From VAZQ01 sp035293945 (lineage in GTDB: Bacteria; Pseudomonadota; Alphaproteobacteria; Rhizobiales; Xanthobacteraceae), in contig DATGLV010000008.1 of the NCBI GenBank assembly GCA_035293945.1, positions 347,588 to 411,587 of the forward strand: a stretch of 64,000 bases of DNA, written 5' to 3'. The notes beneath the pieces were generated by a model. It searched no databases, was not told where the DNA came from, and worked only from the letters and a program-made list of their open reading frames with translations. Numbering within the stretch: position 1 is the stretch's first letter; each line of letters starts with the position of its first letter. The translations under genes were made by a program, and so were the position numbers. Below are positions 26,638 to 35,394 of the stretch, in pieces.

Positions 26638-27519
26638 TTACTGCTTTGCGTCCGCGACCGTGCGCCGCGCAGATTGGTCAATGCCCGAAGTCTTCCATTC
26701 CGGCTTCTTGTTCGCGGCATCGACCCATTCATTGAAAGCCTGCTCGCTCACCACCCGCACCGCGATTGGCATGAAGGAGTGATCTCGGCCGCACAGCTCC
26801 GAGCATTGGCCGTAATACATGCCTTCTCGGGTCGCCTTGAACCAGGTTTCGTTGAGTCGGCCCGGAATGGCGTCGATGCGCACCCCGAACGAAGGGATCG
26901 CGAAGGAGTGGATGACGTCGGCCCCAATGGTCTGCACGCGCACCACCTTGTTGACCGGCACCACCATCTCGTTATCGACCGAAAGCAGGCGCGGCTGGTC
27001 GGGCTTGCGGTCCTTGTCCTGCAGCATCAACGAATCGAATTCGAACTTGCCGTTATCCGGATAGGTGTAGGTCCAATACCACTGCTTGCCGGTGGCTTTC
27101 ACCGTCAAGTCGGCGGTTGGAATATCGAGCTGCTTGAACAGCAGATCGAAAGAAGGGATCGCAATGATCACGAGAATGATGATCGGAACGATGGTCCAGA
27201 CCACCTCGATCAGGGTGTTGTGAGTCACCCGCGACGGCGTCGGATTGGCGCGCGCGTTGAAGCGCACCATGACGGTGATCAACAGTGCCAGAACAAATCC
27301 CGAAATGAGGGTAATGATCGGCAGGAGCAGGCGATTGTGGAACCAGGCAATGTCTTCCATTACCGGGGTCGCCGCGCCCTGCATCCCGAGCTGCCAGGGA
27401 TCCGCCTCGCCATAGCCGGCGAAGGCGAGCTTCCCGCCGCCAAAGAGCGCCACCACCACGAGCGCCCCGATCGCGGCCGCCAGGGCGGCCTTCCGTTTGT
27501 AAACCAGCATCTTCGTCAT
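26638..27519 (-). CDS. ctaC: Cytochrome c oxidase subunit II
   Basis: A 293-residue subunit that receives electrons from cytochrome c. It has a cleavable signal peptide, two membrane helices (about 60-82 and 103-124) and a periplasmic cupredoxin domain. The binuclear CuA ligands are visible: Cys239, Cys243, His247 and Met250 in CSELCGRDHSFM. The tryptophan-rich electron-entry motif is QWYWTYTYPD. AAGGAG precedes the ATG. It is the first gene of the oxidase operon. Confidence 0.97.
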   Translation of the reverse strand: MTKMLVYKRKAALAAAIGALVVVALFGGGKLAFAGYGEADPWQLGMQGAATPVMEDIAWFHNRLLLPIITLISGFVLALLITVMVRFNARANPTPSRVTHNTLIEVVWTIVPIIILVIIAIPSFDLLFKQLDIPTADLTVKATGKQWYWTYTYPDNGKFEFDSLMLQDKDRKPDQPRLLSVDNEMVVPVNKVVRVQTIGADVIHSFAIPSFGVRIDAIPGRLNETWFKATREGMYYGQCSELCGRDHSFMPIAVRVVSEQAFNEWVDAANKKPEWKTSGIDQSARRTVADAKQ

Positions 27520-27973
27520 CGCTCCTTCGATGCAGCCGTCAGCCGACGACCGTCATGCGATTGCTCGCTGCACGGTCCAGGATCCAAGCTTCCGGGCACC
27601 CATTAATATTCAGGCGTCAATGGGCGGGACCTTGGCCGAGTGCGGCGCCCCCCGGTTAGGCGGCTTCTCGGCGGACGTGCGGCGGGACCTTCGGGAAATC
27701 CCAGCCCCTCAAACCACAATTCCGGCCACATCGCAATGCACCTTCGCGCCACAGAACGTGCGACCTAACCGTCCGCTCCAAATGCTCCCCAAAGCGGAGC
27801 CGCGAAATGGAGCTGCGGACGCCGCCCTCACCCTTTCCCCGGCCAAAAACGGCTTTTACGAAAGGTTGACGGCTCGGGCGCAGCATGGTTTCGATCCGCG
27901 CGCATGAGCGCGCTTCGAGAGCGTGATTCGATTTTTGCAGAGGCGGGGCGGCTTCCGAGGATTTGAGGCACCG
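27520..27973. other. Intergenic region between divergent ctaC and IalB genes
   Basis: About 450 bp that must hold the promoters of the oxidase operon (leftward) and the IalB gene (rightward). I could not place a convincing -35/-10 pair, and no ORF here has both a ribosome-binding site and plausible codon use. Confidence 0.4.
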
Positions 27974-28519
27974 ATGGGTTCATCCGACCCGGGAATGCGG
28001 TCACCCGCGATTCTGTCGACGCTTTTCGCGACCATTCTGCCGCTCTTGAGCTTGGTACTGCTGCTCGGGAGCAATCAACCGGCAACGGCCCAGGGCGTGG
28101 TCCGCTCGGTTTTCAACGATTGGCAAATACGCTGTGATACCCCGCCGGGCGCGCAAGGAGAGCAATGCGCCCTGATCCAAAGCGTCACCGCCGAGGACCG
28201 CGCCAACATCGGCATCACGGTGATCGTGCTCAAGACCGCCGACCAGAAGAGCCGCCTGATGCGCGTGGTCGCCCCGATGGGGGTGCTGTTGCCCTCCGGG
28301 CTCGGCTTGAAAATCGATCAGGTGGATGTCGGACGCGCCGGGTTCGTGCGCTGCCTGCCGAGCGGCTGCGTTGCCGAAGTGGTCATGGACGACAACCTGG
28401 TCAAGCAATTGCGGACTGGCACGACGGCAACCTTCATCATCTTCCAGACCCCCGAGGAAGGCATCGGATTCCCGCTCAGCCTCAAGGGGTTCGGCGACGG
28501 CTACGACAAGCTGCCTTAA
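27974..28519 (+). CDS. Invasion-associated locus B (IalB) family protein
   Basis: A protein of about 181 residues. I chose ATG at 27974, with GAGG 5 bp upstream; the frame is open from 27923. A signal peptide ends near PATAQG. The mature part has the IalB features FNDWQIRCDTPPGAQGEQC, CLPSGCVAEVVMDDNLVKQL and a C-terminal IGFPLSLKGFGDGYDKL, with paired cysteines. Named from Bartonella, the family is common in non-pathogenic Hyphomicrobiales, where its role is unknown. Confidence 0.9.
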   Translation: MGSSDPGMRSPAILSTLFATILPLLSLVLLLGSNQPATAQGVVRSVFNDWQIRCDTPPGAQGEQCALIQSVTAEDRANIGITVIVLKTADQKSRLMRVVAPMGVLLPSGLGLKIDQVDVGRAGFVRCLPSGCVAEVVMDDNLVKQLRTGTTATFIIFQTPEEGIGFPLSLKGFGDGYDKLP

Positions 28520-28636
28520 GCTTAGCGGGCCTCCTCCCCACAAGGCATCCAAAGCGCCGCGACCGCGGTGAGCCCTCGCTTCTTCGCAGCCGGGCCACTA
28601 TCTTTGCGGTGAAACGCATCAACCCCGGCTTGAACC

Positions 28637-30058
28637 ATGACCTCCTCAACCACCTCGCTTATCGAACGTGCCGGCCTGGATCGTGACGATGCCCACCGTC
28701 ACCTCAAACGCGGCTTGGAGGGCGCCGACGACGGTGAGCTGTTCCTAGAGTATTGCCAGTCGGAGATGCTGGCGTTCGACAATGGGCGCCTCAAGCAGGC
28801 AACCTACGACACCTCACAGGGTTTCGGGCTGCGCGCCGTCAAGGACGAGGCGATAGGCTATGCGCATGCCTCGGACTTGTCGGACGCCGCGCTCGCACGC
28901 GCGGCAGATGCGGTTCGCGCCGTCAAAGGTGGTTACAGCGGCACCTATGCGGCGGCGCCGGGCCGCACCAATGTGCGCCTCTATGGCGACGAAAATCCCA
29001 TCGGTGCGCCGAGCTTCGAGACCAAGGTGCGGCTGTTGGAGACGATCGACGCCTATGCGCGCGCCAAGGATGCGCGGGTCCGGCAGGTGACGGTCTCCTT
29101 CGGCACCTCCTGGCAGGTCGTGGAAATTCTGCGTGCCGACGGGGAAACCTATCGAGACATCCGCCCGCTCGTGCGCGTGAACGTGTCGATCGTGGCCGGC
29201 AACGGCAACCGGCAGGAAACCGGCAATTACGGTTATGGCGGACGCGAAGGGTTCGAGCGCTTCCTTGGCTCCGAACACTGGCAGCATGGGGTGGACCAGG
29301 CCGTGCGGCAGGCGCTCGTCAATCTGGAAGCGGTGCCGGCGCCCGCGGGTGAGATGGACGTGGTGCTCGGACCGGGTTGGCCGGGCGTGATGCTGCATGA
29401 GGCAGTCGGACACGGTCTCGAGGGCGACTTCAATCGCAAGCAGACTTCCGCCTTCGCCGGGTTGATGGGCCAGATGGTCGCGGCCAAAGGCGTGACTGTC
29501 GTCGACGACGGCACCCTGGCGCAGCGCCGCGGTTCCCTCTCCATTGACGACGAGGGCACCCCGACCGGTCGCACAGTGCTGATCGAGGACGGCGTCCTGG
29601 TCGGCTACATGCAGGATCGCCAGAATGCGCGCCTAATGGGCATGCAGCCGACCGGCAACGGCCGCCGCCAGAGCCATGCGCATGCGCCGATGCCGCGAAT
29701 GACTAATACCTACATGCTGGCCGGCGACCGCGACCCGGCCGAGATCATCGCTTCGGTGAAGAACGGCATTTACGCGGTCAATTTCGGCGGCGGGCAAGTC
29801 GATATCACGTCGGGCAAATACGTCTTCCAGGTCACCGAGGCCTACCGCATTCACGACGGCAAGCTCGGCTCGCCGCTCAAAGGCGCGATGCTGATCGGCA
29901 ACGGACCGACCGACCTCAAGCGTATCAGCATGGTGGGCAACGATCTGGCGCTCGATACCGGCGTTGGCACCTGCGGCAAGAACGGCCAGGGCGTGCCGGT
30001 GGGGGTCGGCCAGCCGACCTTGCGGCTCGACCGTATCACCGTCGGCGGCACCGGCTGA
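28637..30058 (+). CDS. tldD: TldD metalloprotease subunit
   Basis: A 473-residue protein of the TldD/PmbA family. The TldD subunit carries the zinc site: HEAVGHGLEGD (about residue 253) gives the HExxxH motif, with a C-terminal cysteine in GVGTCGKNGQGVPV expected to be the third ligand. TldD/TldE degrades unfolded peptides and matures modified peptides such as microcin B17 and CcdA. It lies 92 bp before ccdA; TldD/E was first linked to CcdA degradation, which makes the adjacency notable. No tldE is in the window. Confidence 0.96.
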   Translation: MTSSTTSLIERAGLDRDDAHRHLKRGLEGADDGELFLEYCQSEMLAFDNGRLKQATYDTSQGFGLRAVKDEAIGYAHASDLSDAALARAADAVRAVKGGYSGTYAAAPGRTNVRLYGDENPIGAPSFETKVRLLETIDAYARAKDARVRQVTVSFGTSWQVVEILRADGETYRDIRPLVRVNVSIVAGNGNRQETGNYGYGGREGFERFLGSEHWQHGVDQAVRQALVNLEAVPAPAGEMDVVLGPGWPGVMLHEAVGHGLEGDFNRKQTSAFAGLMGQMVAAKGVTVVDDGTLAQRRGSLSIDDEGTPTGRTVLIEDGVLVGYMQDRQNARLMGMQPTGNGRRQSHAHAPMPRMTNTYMLAGDRDPAEIIASVKNGIYAVNFGGGQVDITSGKYVFQVTEAYRIHDGKLGSPLKGAMLIGNGPTDLKRISMVGNDLALDTGVGTCGKNGQGVPVGVGQPTLRLDRITVGGTG

Positions 30059-30150
30059 TCGCGTATTCCCGTTACGTTGGGATTGCCCGCATGCTCCATG
30101 CGCACTACCATTGCGCAGGCAGCTGAGGCTGCGCCACGCGGAGATGAGCC

Positions 30151-30390
30151 ATGCTGAGCGATCGCCCGCAAAAAAAGCGCGCCGTCAATTTGTTCGTGGA
30201 CGTTGAGCTTTTGGAGGAAGCGCGCCGCCTGCGCATCAACATCTCGGAGACGCTCGAAAATCGTCTGCGCACGATTGTGCGAGCCGAGCGGGAGCGGCAC
30301 TGGCTGGACTCGAACAGGCTGGCCATCCAGGCCTACAACACGCGCGTGTCACGCGAGGGGCTGCTGGCCGACGAAGCCAGCCCGCTCTGA
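30151..30390 (+). CDS. ccdA: CcdA-type antitoxin
   Basis: A 79-residue type II antitoxin. The N-terminal ribbon-helix-helix DNA-binding region (RAVNLFVDVELLEEARRLRIN) is followed by a flexible C-terminus (NRLAIQAYNTRVSREG) that neutralises the toxin. It is followed 18 bp later by ccdB. The length and the RVSREGLL tail are typical of CcdA. It is expected to repress its own operon together with CcdB. Confidence 0.93.
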   Translation: MLSDRPQKKRAVNLFVDVELLEEARRLRINISETLENRLRTIVRAERERHWLDSNRLAIQAYNTRVSREGLLADEASPL

Positions 30391-30408
30391 GGCCGGCGGC
30401 ACCCGGCG

Positions 30409-30723
30409 ATGAAACAGTTCGACATCGTCGCAAATCCATTTCCGCGCAGCCGCGAGCGGCAGCCCTATTTGGTCGCTCTACAGAGCGATCTTCTGGTGCG
30501 CAGCCTCGATACGGTCGTGATCGCGCCATTGGAGCCGGCGGCCTCCGGCACTTTCGCCGATCGCCTCAATCCGCAGGTCGAGATCGAGGGCCAGTCATAC
30601 GTGCTCGTCGCACAGGAGCTCGTGACCGTCCGCAAGAGCCTCCTGGGCAATCCGTGCGGTTCGGTAGCCGCCGCACGCGACGTAATCATCGCCGCGCTCG
30701 ATCTTCTGTTCACCGGCTTTTGA
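30409..30723 (+). CDS. ccdB: CcdB-type toxin (gyrase inhibitor)
   Basis: A 104-residue CcdB-family toxin. The N-terminal QFDIVANPFPRSRERQPYLV and the middle ADRLNPQVEIEGQSYVL match the family; members bind GyrA and poison gyrase. The C-terminus ends AALDLLFTGF, close to the family's usual WI/GF ending. The full length and intact partner suggest a functional chromosomal module. Confidence 0.92.
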   Translation: MKQFDIVANPFPRSRERQPYLVALQSDLLVRSLDTVVIAPLEPAASGTFADRLNPQVEIEGQSYVLVAQELVTVRKSLLGNPCGSVAAARDVIIAALDLLFTGF

Positions 30724-30729
30724 CAACTG

Positions 30730-31272
30730 CTATCTGACCACGCCGGAGATGCAGCAGGGATGATGCTGCGGGCGGGTGACCCGATCCTTGAGAAAGCAAA
30801 TGGCCGCGCTGCCCGCGTAACCGGGCCGCATATAGGTCCACGCCCGGCATTGCGCCTCGCCCATGCAGGCGGCGGCGCAGCTCTGACCTGTCGGATCTGA
30901 GGGAATCTCGACGTTTCGGTAGTCGCCGCCGATTCGATCGATGCCGAACTCGATAGGATTGCTGTGGGGCTCGATCACACTGGCGCCGCGCACGCCGGAG
31001 ACGCAGCAACTCGAAGCCACGCGCGGGGTCACGCGCGACTTGAGCCAGCAAGTCGCGCTCGCGGTCTCGGTCGCCGGATAGGAGAAAGCCCAGGCGCGGC
31101 AACGCTGGTCACGCTCGCAACGTGCAGCACACTGGGCCGGATCGCCCGAGCGTAGTGGAAAATTCATGTAGTCGCCACCCAGCCGGTCGAAGCCGACCTG
31201 CGCGCGCACCGGGACGAGCGCGGCGAGCAGGATCAGCAAGCCGCCTATCAACTTCACGCCACCTCGCCGCAT
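30730..31272 (-). CDS. Secreted protein with two PAN/Apple domains
   Basis: A 180-residue exported protein. The signal peptide (LIGGLLILLAALVPVRA) is followed by two PAN/Apple modules of about 75 residues, each opening with DR-GGDY and carrying six regularly spaced cysteines (CAARCERDQRCRAW in the first, CAAACMGEAQCRAW in the second). PAN domains bind proteins or carbohydrates. The two modules are clear internal repeats. It is convergent with ccdB, 6 bp away. The partner is unknown. Confidence 0.87.
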   Translation of the reverse strand: MRRGGVKLIGGLLILLAALVPVRAQVGFDRLGGDYMNFPLRSGDPAQCAARCERDQRCRAWAFSYPATETASATCWLKSRVTPRVASSCCVSGVRGASVIEPHSNPIEFGIDRIGGDYRNVEIPSDPTGQSCAAACMGEAQCRAWTYMRPGYAGSAAICFLKDRVTRPQHHPCCISGVVR

Positions 31273-31435
31273 CGGTGACTTCCCTCCGCCCCGTGCGTGC
31301 CCCGATGCATGTTAGCGCATGTTCGCGAAAAAGCATGCCCTCGCGTCAGCCAGCTTGCACGCCAGCTTCAGGAGAAGGAGGATTGGCGCGGAGGGAACCA
31401 GCGGTGCGGTCTCGGCAAGCTCGCGCGCGACAGAA

Positions 31436-32806
31436 TCAATACGCATATTCGGCGAAGATCTGGTCGACTGAACCGTTCCAGGGACCATGATATTTCTCCA
31501 GGAGTTCCTCGGCCGGCGTGATCCCACGCGCAACGAACTCCTGCAGCGGCCGCAAGTAGCGTGTCTCGTCGTGGCCATTACCGTCGAGCCGTTGTCGGCG
31601 CTGCAGACCCCGCTCGGAGAGCGAGAGCGCCGCCTTCGCAAGCTCGCGAACGCTGCGACCCCGGATGGCCGCCTTGAATCCGAGCTTCGGCACCTCGTTG
31701 CGCAACCGCTGGCGTTCCTCCGCGCTCCAGTCTTTGACCAAATCCCAGGCGGCATCGAGCACATCGTCATCGTAGAGCAGGCCGACCCAAAACGCCGGCA
31801 GCGCCGGCAGCCATCGCCATGGTCCTGAGTCCGCGCCGCGCATCTCAAGATAACGCTTGAGCCGCGCCTCTGGAAAAATAGTCGAGATGTGATTGGCCCA
31901 GTCCGAGATGGTGGCGCGCACGCCAGGCATGCCGGCAAGCTTTCCGGCCATCAAATCACGGAAGGACTGTCCGCTGACATCGACATAGCGTGCGCCATGC
32001 TTGATGAAGTACATCGGCACGTCGAGCGCGTAATCGACCCAGCGCTCGAAACCCATTCCCGGCTCAAATGCCCACGGCAGCATCCCGGAGCGATCCGCGT
32101 CGGTGTCACGCCAGATCTGGGAGCGGAAGGAGAGAAAGCCGTTTGGCTTGCCTTCGGTGAACGGCGAGTTGGCGAACATGGCGGTCGCAACCGGCTGCAG
32201 CGCGAGCGACACGCGCAGCTTCTTGACCATGTCGGCCTCCGAGGAGAAATCGAGATTCGTCTGCACCGTGCAGGTCCGGTACATCATGTCGAGACCGAGC
32301 TTGCCGACCTTCGGCATGTAGGCGGTCATGATCCGGTAGCGCCCCTTGGGCATCATCGGCATGTCGGCACGGCTCCAGTTCGGTGTCATGCCGATCCCGA
32401 GAAAGCCGATGCCGAGCGGGCGCGCGACTTCCTTGACCTGCGCGCGGTGCGCCATCAACTCGGCCGAGGTCTGATGCACGGTTTCGACCGGCGCTCCGGA
32501 GAGCTCGAACTGGCCACCGGGCTCGAGCGAGATGGCGCCGCCGCCGGTCACGTCCAACAGGCCGATGATATTGCCCTCTTCGATGATCGGCTCCCAGCCA
32601 AGCAGGTGCTGCATGCCCTCGAGCAATGAGCGGATGCTGCGCCGGCCGTCATAGGGAACGGGGCGGCGGCCCTCGATCGTGAAGGCGAACTTCTCGTGCT
32701 CGGTGCCGAGGCGGAACTGCGATTTTGGCTTTATGCCGGCTTCAAACCACGCAATGAGATCTTGGCGCGTTTCGATCGGCGTCAGGTCGAGTTGGTCACG
32801 AGCCAT
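31436..32806 (-). CDS. gshA: Glutamate-cysteine ligase
   Basis: A 456-residue enzyme of the GCS2 type, the plant-like class found in Alphaproteobacteria. It makes gamma-glutamylcysteine, the first step of glutathione synthesis. Landmarks are RLGTEHEKFAF near residue 36, GGAISLEPGGQFELSGAP near 110, MPKGRYRIMTAYMP and the C-terminal AEELLEKYHGPWNGSVDQIF. The length is normal. No gshB is adjacent. Confidence 0.95.
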   Translation of the reverse strand: MARDQLDLTPIETRQDLIAWFEAGIKPKSQFRLGTEHEKFAFTIEGRRPVPYDGRRSIRSLLEGMQHLLGWEPIIEEGNIIGLLDVTGGGAISLEPGGQFELSGAPVETVHQTSAELMAHRAQVKEVARPLGIGFLGIGMTPNWSRADMPMMPKGRYRIMTAYMPKVGKLGLDMMYRTCTVQTNLDFSSEADMVKKLRVSLALQPVATAMFANSPFTEGKPNGFLSFRSQIWRDTDADRSGMLPWAFEPGMGFERWVDYALDVPMYFIKHGARYVDVSGQSFRDLMAGKLAGMPGVRATISDWANHISTIFPEARLKRYLEMRGADSGPWRWLPALPAFWVGLLYDDDVLDAAWDLVKDWSAEERQRLRNEVPKLGFKAAIRGRSVRELAKAALSLSERGLQRRQRLDGNGHDETRYLRPLQEFVARGITPAEELLEKYHGPWNGSVDQIFAEYAY

Positions 32807-32922
32807 GCAGGGGAACCGGCGAATTGGGCCGCGACCTTATACGGGCAGCAGCCAGGAGCACAATGACATAAGCCTCGGCGGCCGTGCTTCAAGCGCCGCT
32901 CCGATTCAGGGCCGGCGACCGT

Positions 32923-33384
32923 TCATTTAATCGGATCGCCGTTCCTGCGGCTGTAGCGGATGCCTGCGTCGTCGCGCACGACGATGAGATCGACGTCCGG
33001 ATAGGCGGCGCGCTCGTGCTTGGACCGTGTGCCGATTTCAAGATATACAGCCGGACGATCGCTGCGGTTGACCAGATGATGCCCGTTGGGCGTGTTCGCC
33101 TTGAAGCCAGCGGCCTCGCCCGCCTTAAGCAGTGCCTCGCCTTCGTCCTCGATCAGCACCACCTCGCCTTCAAGGACGTAGACAAACTCGTCTTCGCGTT
33201 CGTGCCAGTGGCGCAGCGCGGAGGCGGAGCCAGGCGCAAGCGTGGTGAGGTTCACGCCGAACTGGTCGAGTCCGGCGGCGTTGCCGAGTCGCTTGCGTGA
33301 GCGTCCTGCGACCACCCGGTCATAGGGCGGCGGGTAACCGGTCCGATCATCGATGGGCAGCTTGGCGATATCAATCTTTGGCAT
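32923..33384 (-). CDS. Cupin-domain protein
   Basis: A 153-residue single cupin. The metal-binding motifs are visible: RHWHEREDEFVYVLEGEV (cupin motif 1, with His-x-His and Glu) and PNGHHLVNRSDRPAVYLEIG (motif 2, with the third histidine). Members include small dioxygenases, isomerases and sugar-binding proteins. It lies between gshA and the acyl-CoA dehydrogenase on the same strand, but the gaps suggest separate units. The reaction is unknown. Confidence 0.88.
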   Translation of the reverse strand: MPKIDIAKLPIDDRTGYPPPYDRVVAGRSRKRLGNAAGLDQFGVNLTTLAPGSASALRHWHEREDEFVYVLEGEVVLIEDEGEALLKAGEAAGFKANTPNGHHLVNRSDRPAVYLEIGTRSKHERAAYPDVDLIVVRDDAGIRYSRRNGDPIK

Positions 33385-33412
33385 TGCGGATAATCCCTGT
33401 TCTCCATTTCGC

Positions 33413-35197
33413 TCAGAAGCCGTCGGCCGGCAGTTCCATCAGGTTTGCAGCGCCGAGACGGATGCGGGCAAGATGCAGTGCCGTCTCCGGCAGCATGCGT
33501 TCGACGAAGAAACGACCCGCGGTAAGTTTTGCGCGGATGCGCTCAGGCTCCGCCTCCGCGGCAAGCCGAGCGATCGCCGCCTCAGCTATCCGGCACCACA
33601 TGAAGGCGAGCGCAACGAGGCCCATCAGGTCGAGGTAGTCGCTCGCTCCGGATGCTACCGCTTCCGGCTCTCGCGCGTGATGCATCAGCCACTGGGTCGC
33701 TTCCTGCAGGTGGCCGAACGCAGTCGCGAGTGGACGCACAAAAGGCTGCATCGCCTCTCCCCCGTGCCGGCCGATATAGGACCCTACTTCGGCAAGAAAC
33801 GCCTGCAGCGCACGTCCGTTATCCAGCGCGAGCTTGCGGCCCACCAGATCGAGCGCCTGAATTCCGTTGGTGCCCTCGTATAGCATCGTAATGCGCGCGT
33901 CGCGCACGAACTGCTCCATGCCGTGCTCGGCAATATAGCCATGTCCGCCGTAGACCTGCTGCGCCATGACCGCGTTGGCGAAGCCACGATCGGTGAGCAA
34001 GCTTTTGATCACAGGGGTCATTAGCGCCATGTGATCCGCCGCAGCTTGGCGCACGGCCGGATCGTCGGCCCGTTCCGCCAGATCGTCCTGCAGCGCCGTC
34101 CACATCACCAGAGCCCGGGCGGCCTCGTTGAACCCTCGTATGCTCATCAGCATCCGGCGCACGTCGGGATGAACCAGCAGAGGATCGGCCGGCTCATCCG
34201 GGGATTTGGCGCCACCGGGCGCGCGTCCCTGACGTCGCTCCTTGGCGTAGGCGACGGCGTTCTGATAGGCGACTTCCGACAGCGCCAGGCCCTGCACACC
34301 GACGCCGAGCCGCGCTTTGTTCATCATCGTGAACATGACGTTTATGCCGCGGTTTTCTTCACCGATGAGCCAGCCGGTCGCACCGTCGTAGTTCATTACG
34401 CAAGTGGCGTTACCGTGAATTCCCATCTTCGTCTCGAGCGCACCGCAGGTGACCGCATTGCGGGCGTCGAGCGAGCCGTCATCCTTGACGAGAAATTTCG
34501 GCACGATGAACAACGATAAGCCTCTGACGCCGGCGGGCGCGTCTTCGACGCGGGCAAGCACCAGGTGCACGATGTTCTCGGCGAGGTCGTGCTCACCCGC
34601 GGAGATGAAAATCTTGGTGCCAGTGATCTTGTAGGTCCCATCGGCCTGCTTTTGCGCCTTGGTGCGCAAGAGGCCGAGATCGGTACCGCATTGCGGTTCG
34701 GTCAGGTTCATGGTGCCGGTCCACCGGCCGGAGATCATCGGCGGTAAGTAGCGCGCCTTCTGCTGCGCGCTGCCGTGCATCAGGATTGCCGCCACCGCCC
34801 CTTGCGAGAGGCCCGGATACATGGCGAACGCCATGTTGGCGGAGTTCGTGAATTCGTTGATCAGGGTCCTGAGGACCCCCGGCAAGCCTTGGCCCCCGAA
34901 CTCCGAGGGTGCTGAAAATCCGATCCAGCCGCCATCCGCATACCGCCGATAGGCTTGCCTGAAACCCTCTGGAGTTAGAACGCCGCCATCGTCCGATCGG
35001 ATGCAGCCTTGGACATCCCCTACGCGGTTGAGCGGTTGCAGGACCTCCTCGCAGAGCTTGGCAGCTTCTCGCAGAGCAGCCTCAAGCAAATCAGGCGTCG
35101 CATCTGCAAAGCCCGGCAGATTGCTGTAGCGCGCGACCTGGAGCACATCGGTCCAGAGGAACAATGCGTCCTCGACGGGAGCCCGATAGATCGGCAC
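33413..35197 (-). CDS. Acyl-CoA dehydrogenase (DmdC-like, with C-terminal extension)
   Basis: A 594-residue FAD enzyme that oxidises an acyl-CoA to the enoyl-CoA. The long form with a C-terminal domain of about 130 residues matches the group containing 3-methylmercaptopropionyl-CoA dehydrogenase (DmdC). The FAD/substrate regions are MNLTEPQCGTDLG, YKITGTKIFIS and the C-terminal QVYGGHGYIAEHGMEQFVRDARI; YEGTNGIQALDLVGRK holds the catalytic-base region. The start is GTG at 35197. No other dmd genes are present, so DMSP use is not implied. Confidence 0.93.
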   Translation of the reverse strand: MPIYRAPVEDALFLWTDVLQVARYSNLPGFADATPDLLEAALREAAKLCEEVLQPLNRVGDVQGCIRSDDGGVLTPEGFRQAYRRYADGGWIGFSAPSEFGGQGLPGVLRTLINEFTNSANMAFAMYPGLSQGAVAAILMHGSAQQKARYLPPMISGRWTGTMNLTEPQCGTDLGLLRTKAQKQADGTYKITGTKIFISAGEHDLAENIVHLVLARVEDAPAGVRGLSLFIVPKFLVKDDGSLDARNAVTCGALETKMGIHGNATCVMNYDGATGWLIGEENRGINVMFTMMNKARLGVGVQGLALSEVAYQNAVAYAKERRQGRAPGGAKSPDEPADPLLVHPDVRRMLMSIRGFNEAARALVMWTALQDDLAERADDPAVRQAAADHMALMTPVIKSLLTDRGFANAVMAQQVYGGHGYIAEHGMEQFVRDARITMLYEGTNGIQALDLVGRKLALDNGRALQAFLAEVGSYIGRHGGEAMQPFVRPLATAFGHLQEATQWLMHHAREPEAVASGASDYLDLMGLVALAFMWCRIAEAAIARLAAEAEPERIRAKLTAGRFFVERMLPETALHLARIRLGAANLMELPADGF

Positions 35198-35263
35198 GAC
35201 CTCTCCCCGATTGGCGCAGCTCGGCCACGAAATATCGCTAGGAAACGGCCGGACTGCGAGAAA

Positions 35264-35278
35264 TTAACCAGACATTTA
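35264..35278. promoter_or_regulatory. CtrA-like half-site pair
   Basis: TTAA (35264-35267) and TTTA (35275-35278) are separated by exactly 7 bp, one base from the CtrA consensus TTAA-N7-TTAA. The site lies 117 bp before the PodJ-like gene, in the divergent gap. Confidence 0.35.
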
Positions 35279-35394
35279 CCCTAACCCGCAAAAACTGAAA
35301 CTGAGGATATAGGGTCGCGCGTGCCGTCCCCACTTGTCAGCGAGCACCGGTTCACGATGGGCCGTCCGGCTCCCGCCCCTCCTTTAGTTGAACC

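Noticed and set aside
33413..35197. DMSP degradation pathway
   Set aside because: The DmdC-like dehydrogenase is a broad family, and no dmdA, dmdB or dmdD gene is in the window.
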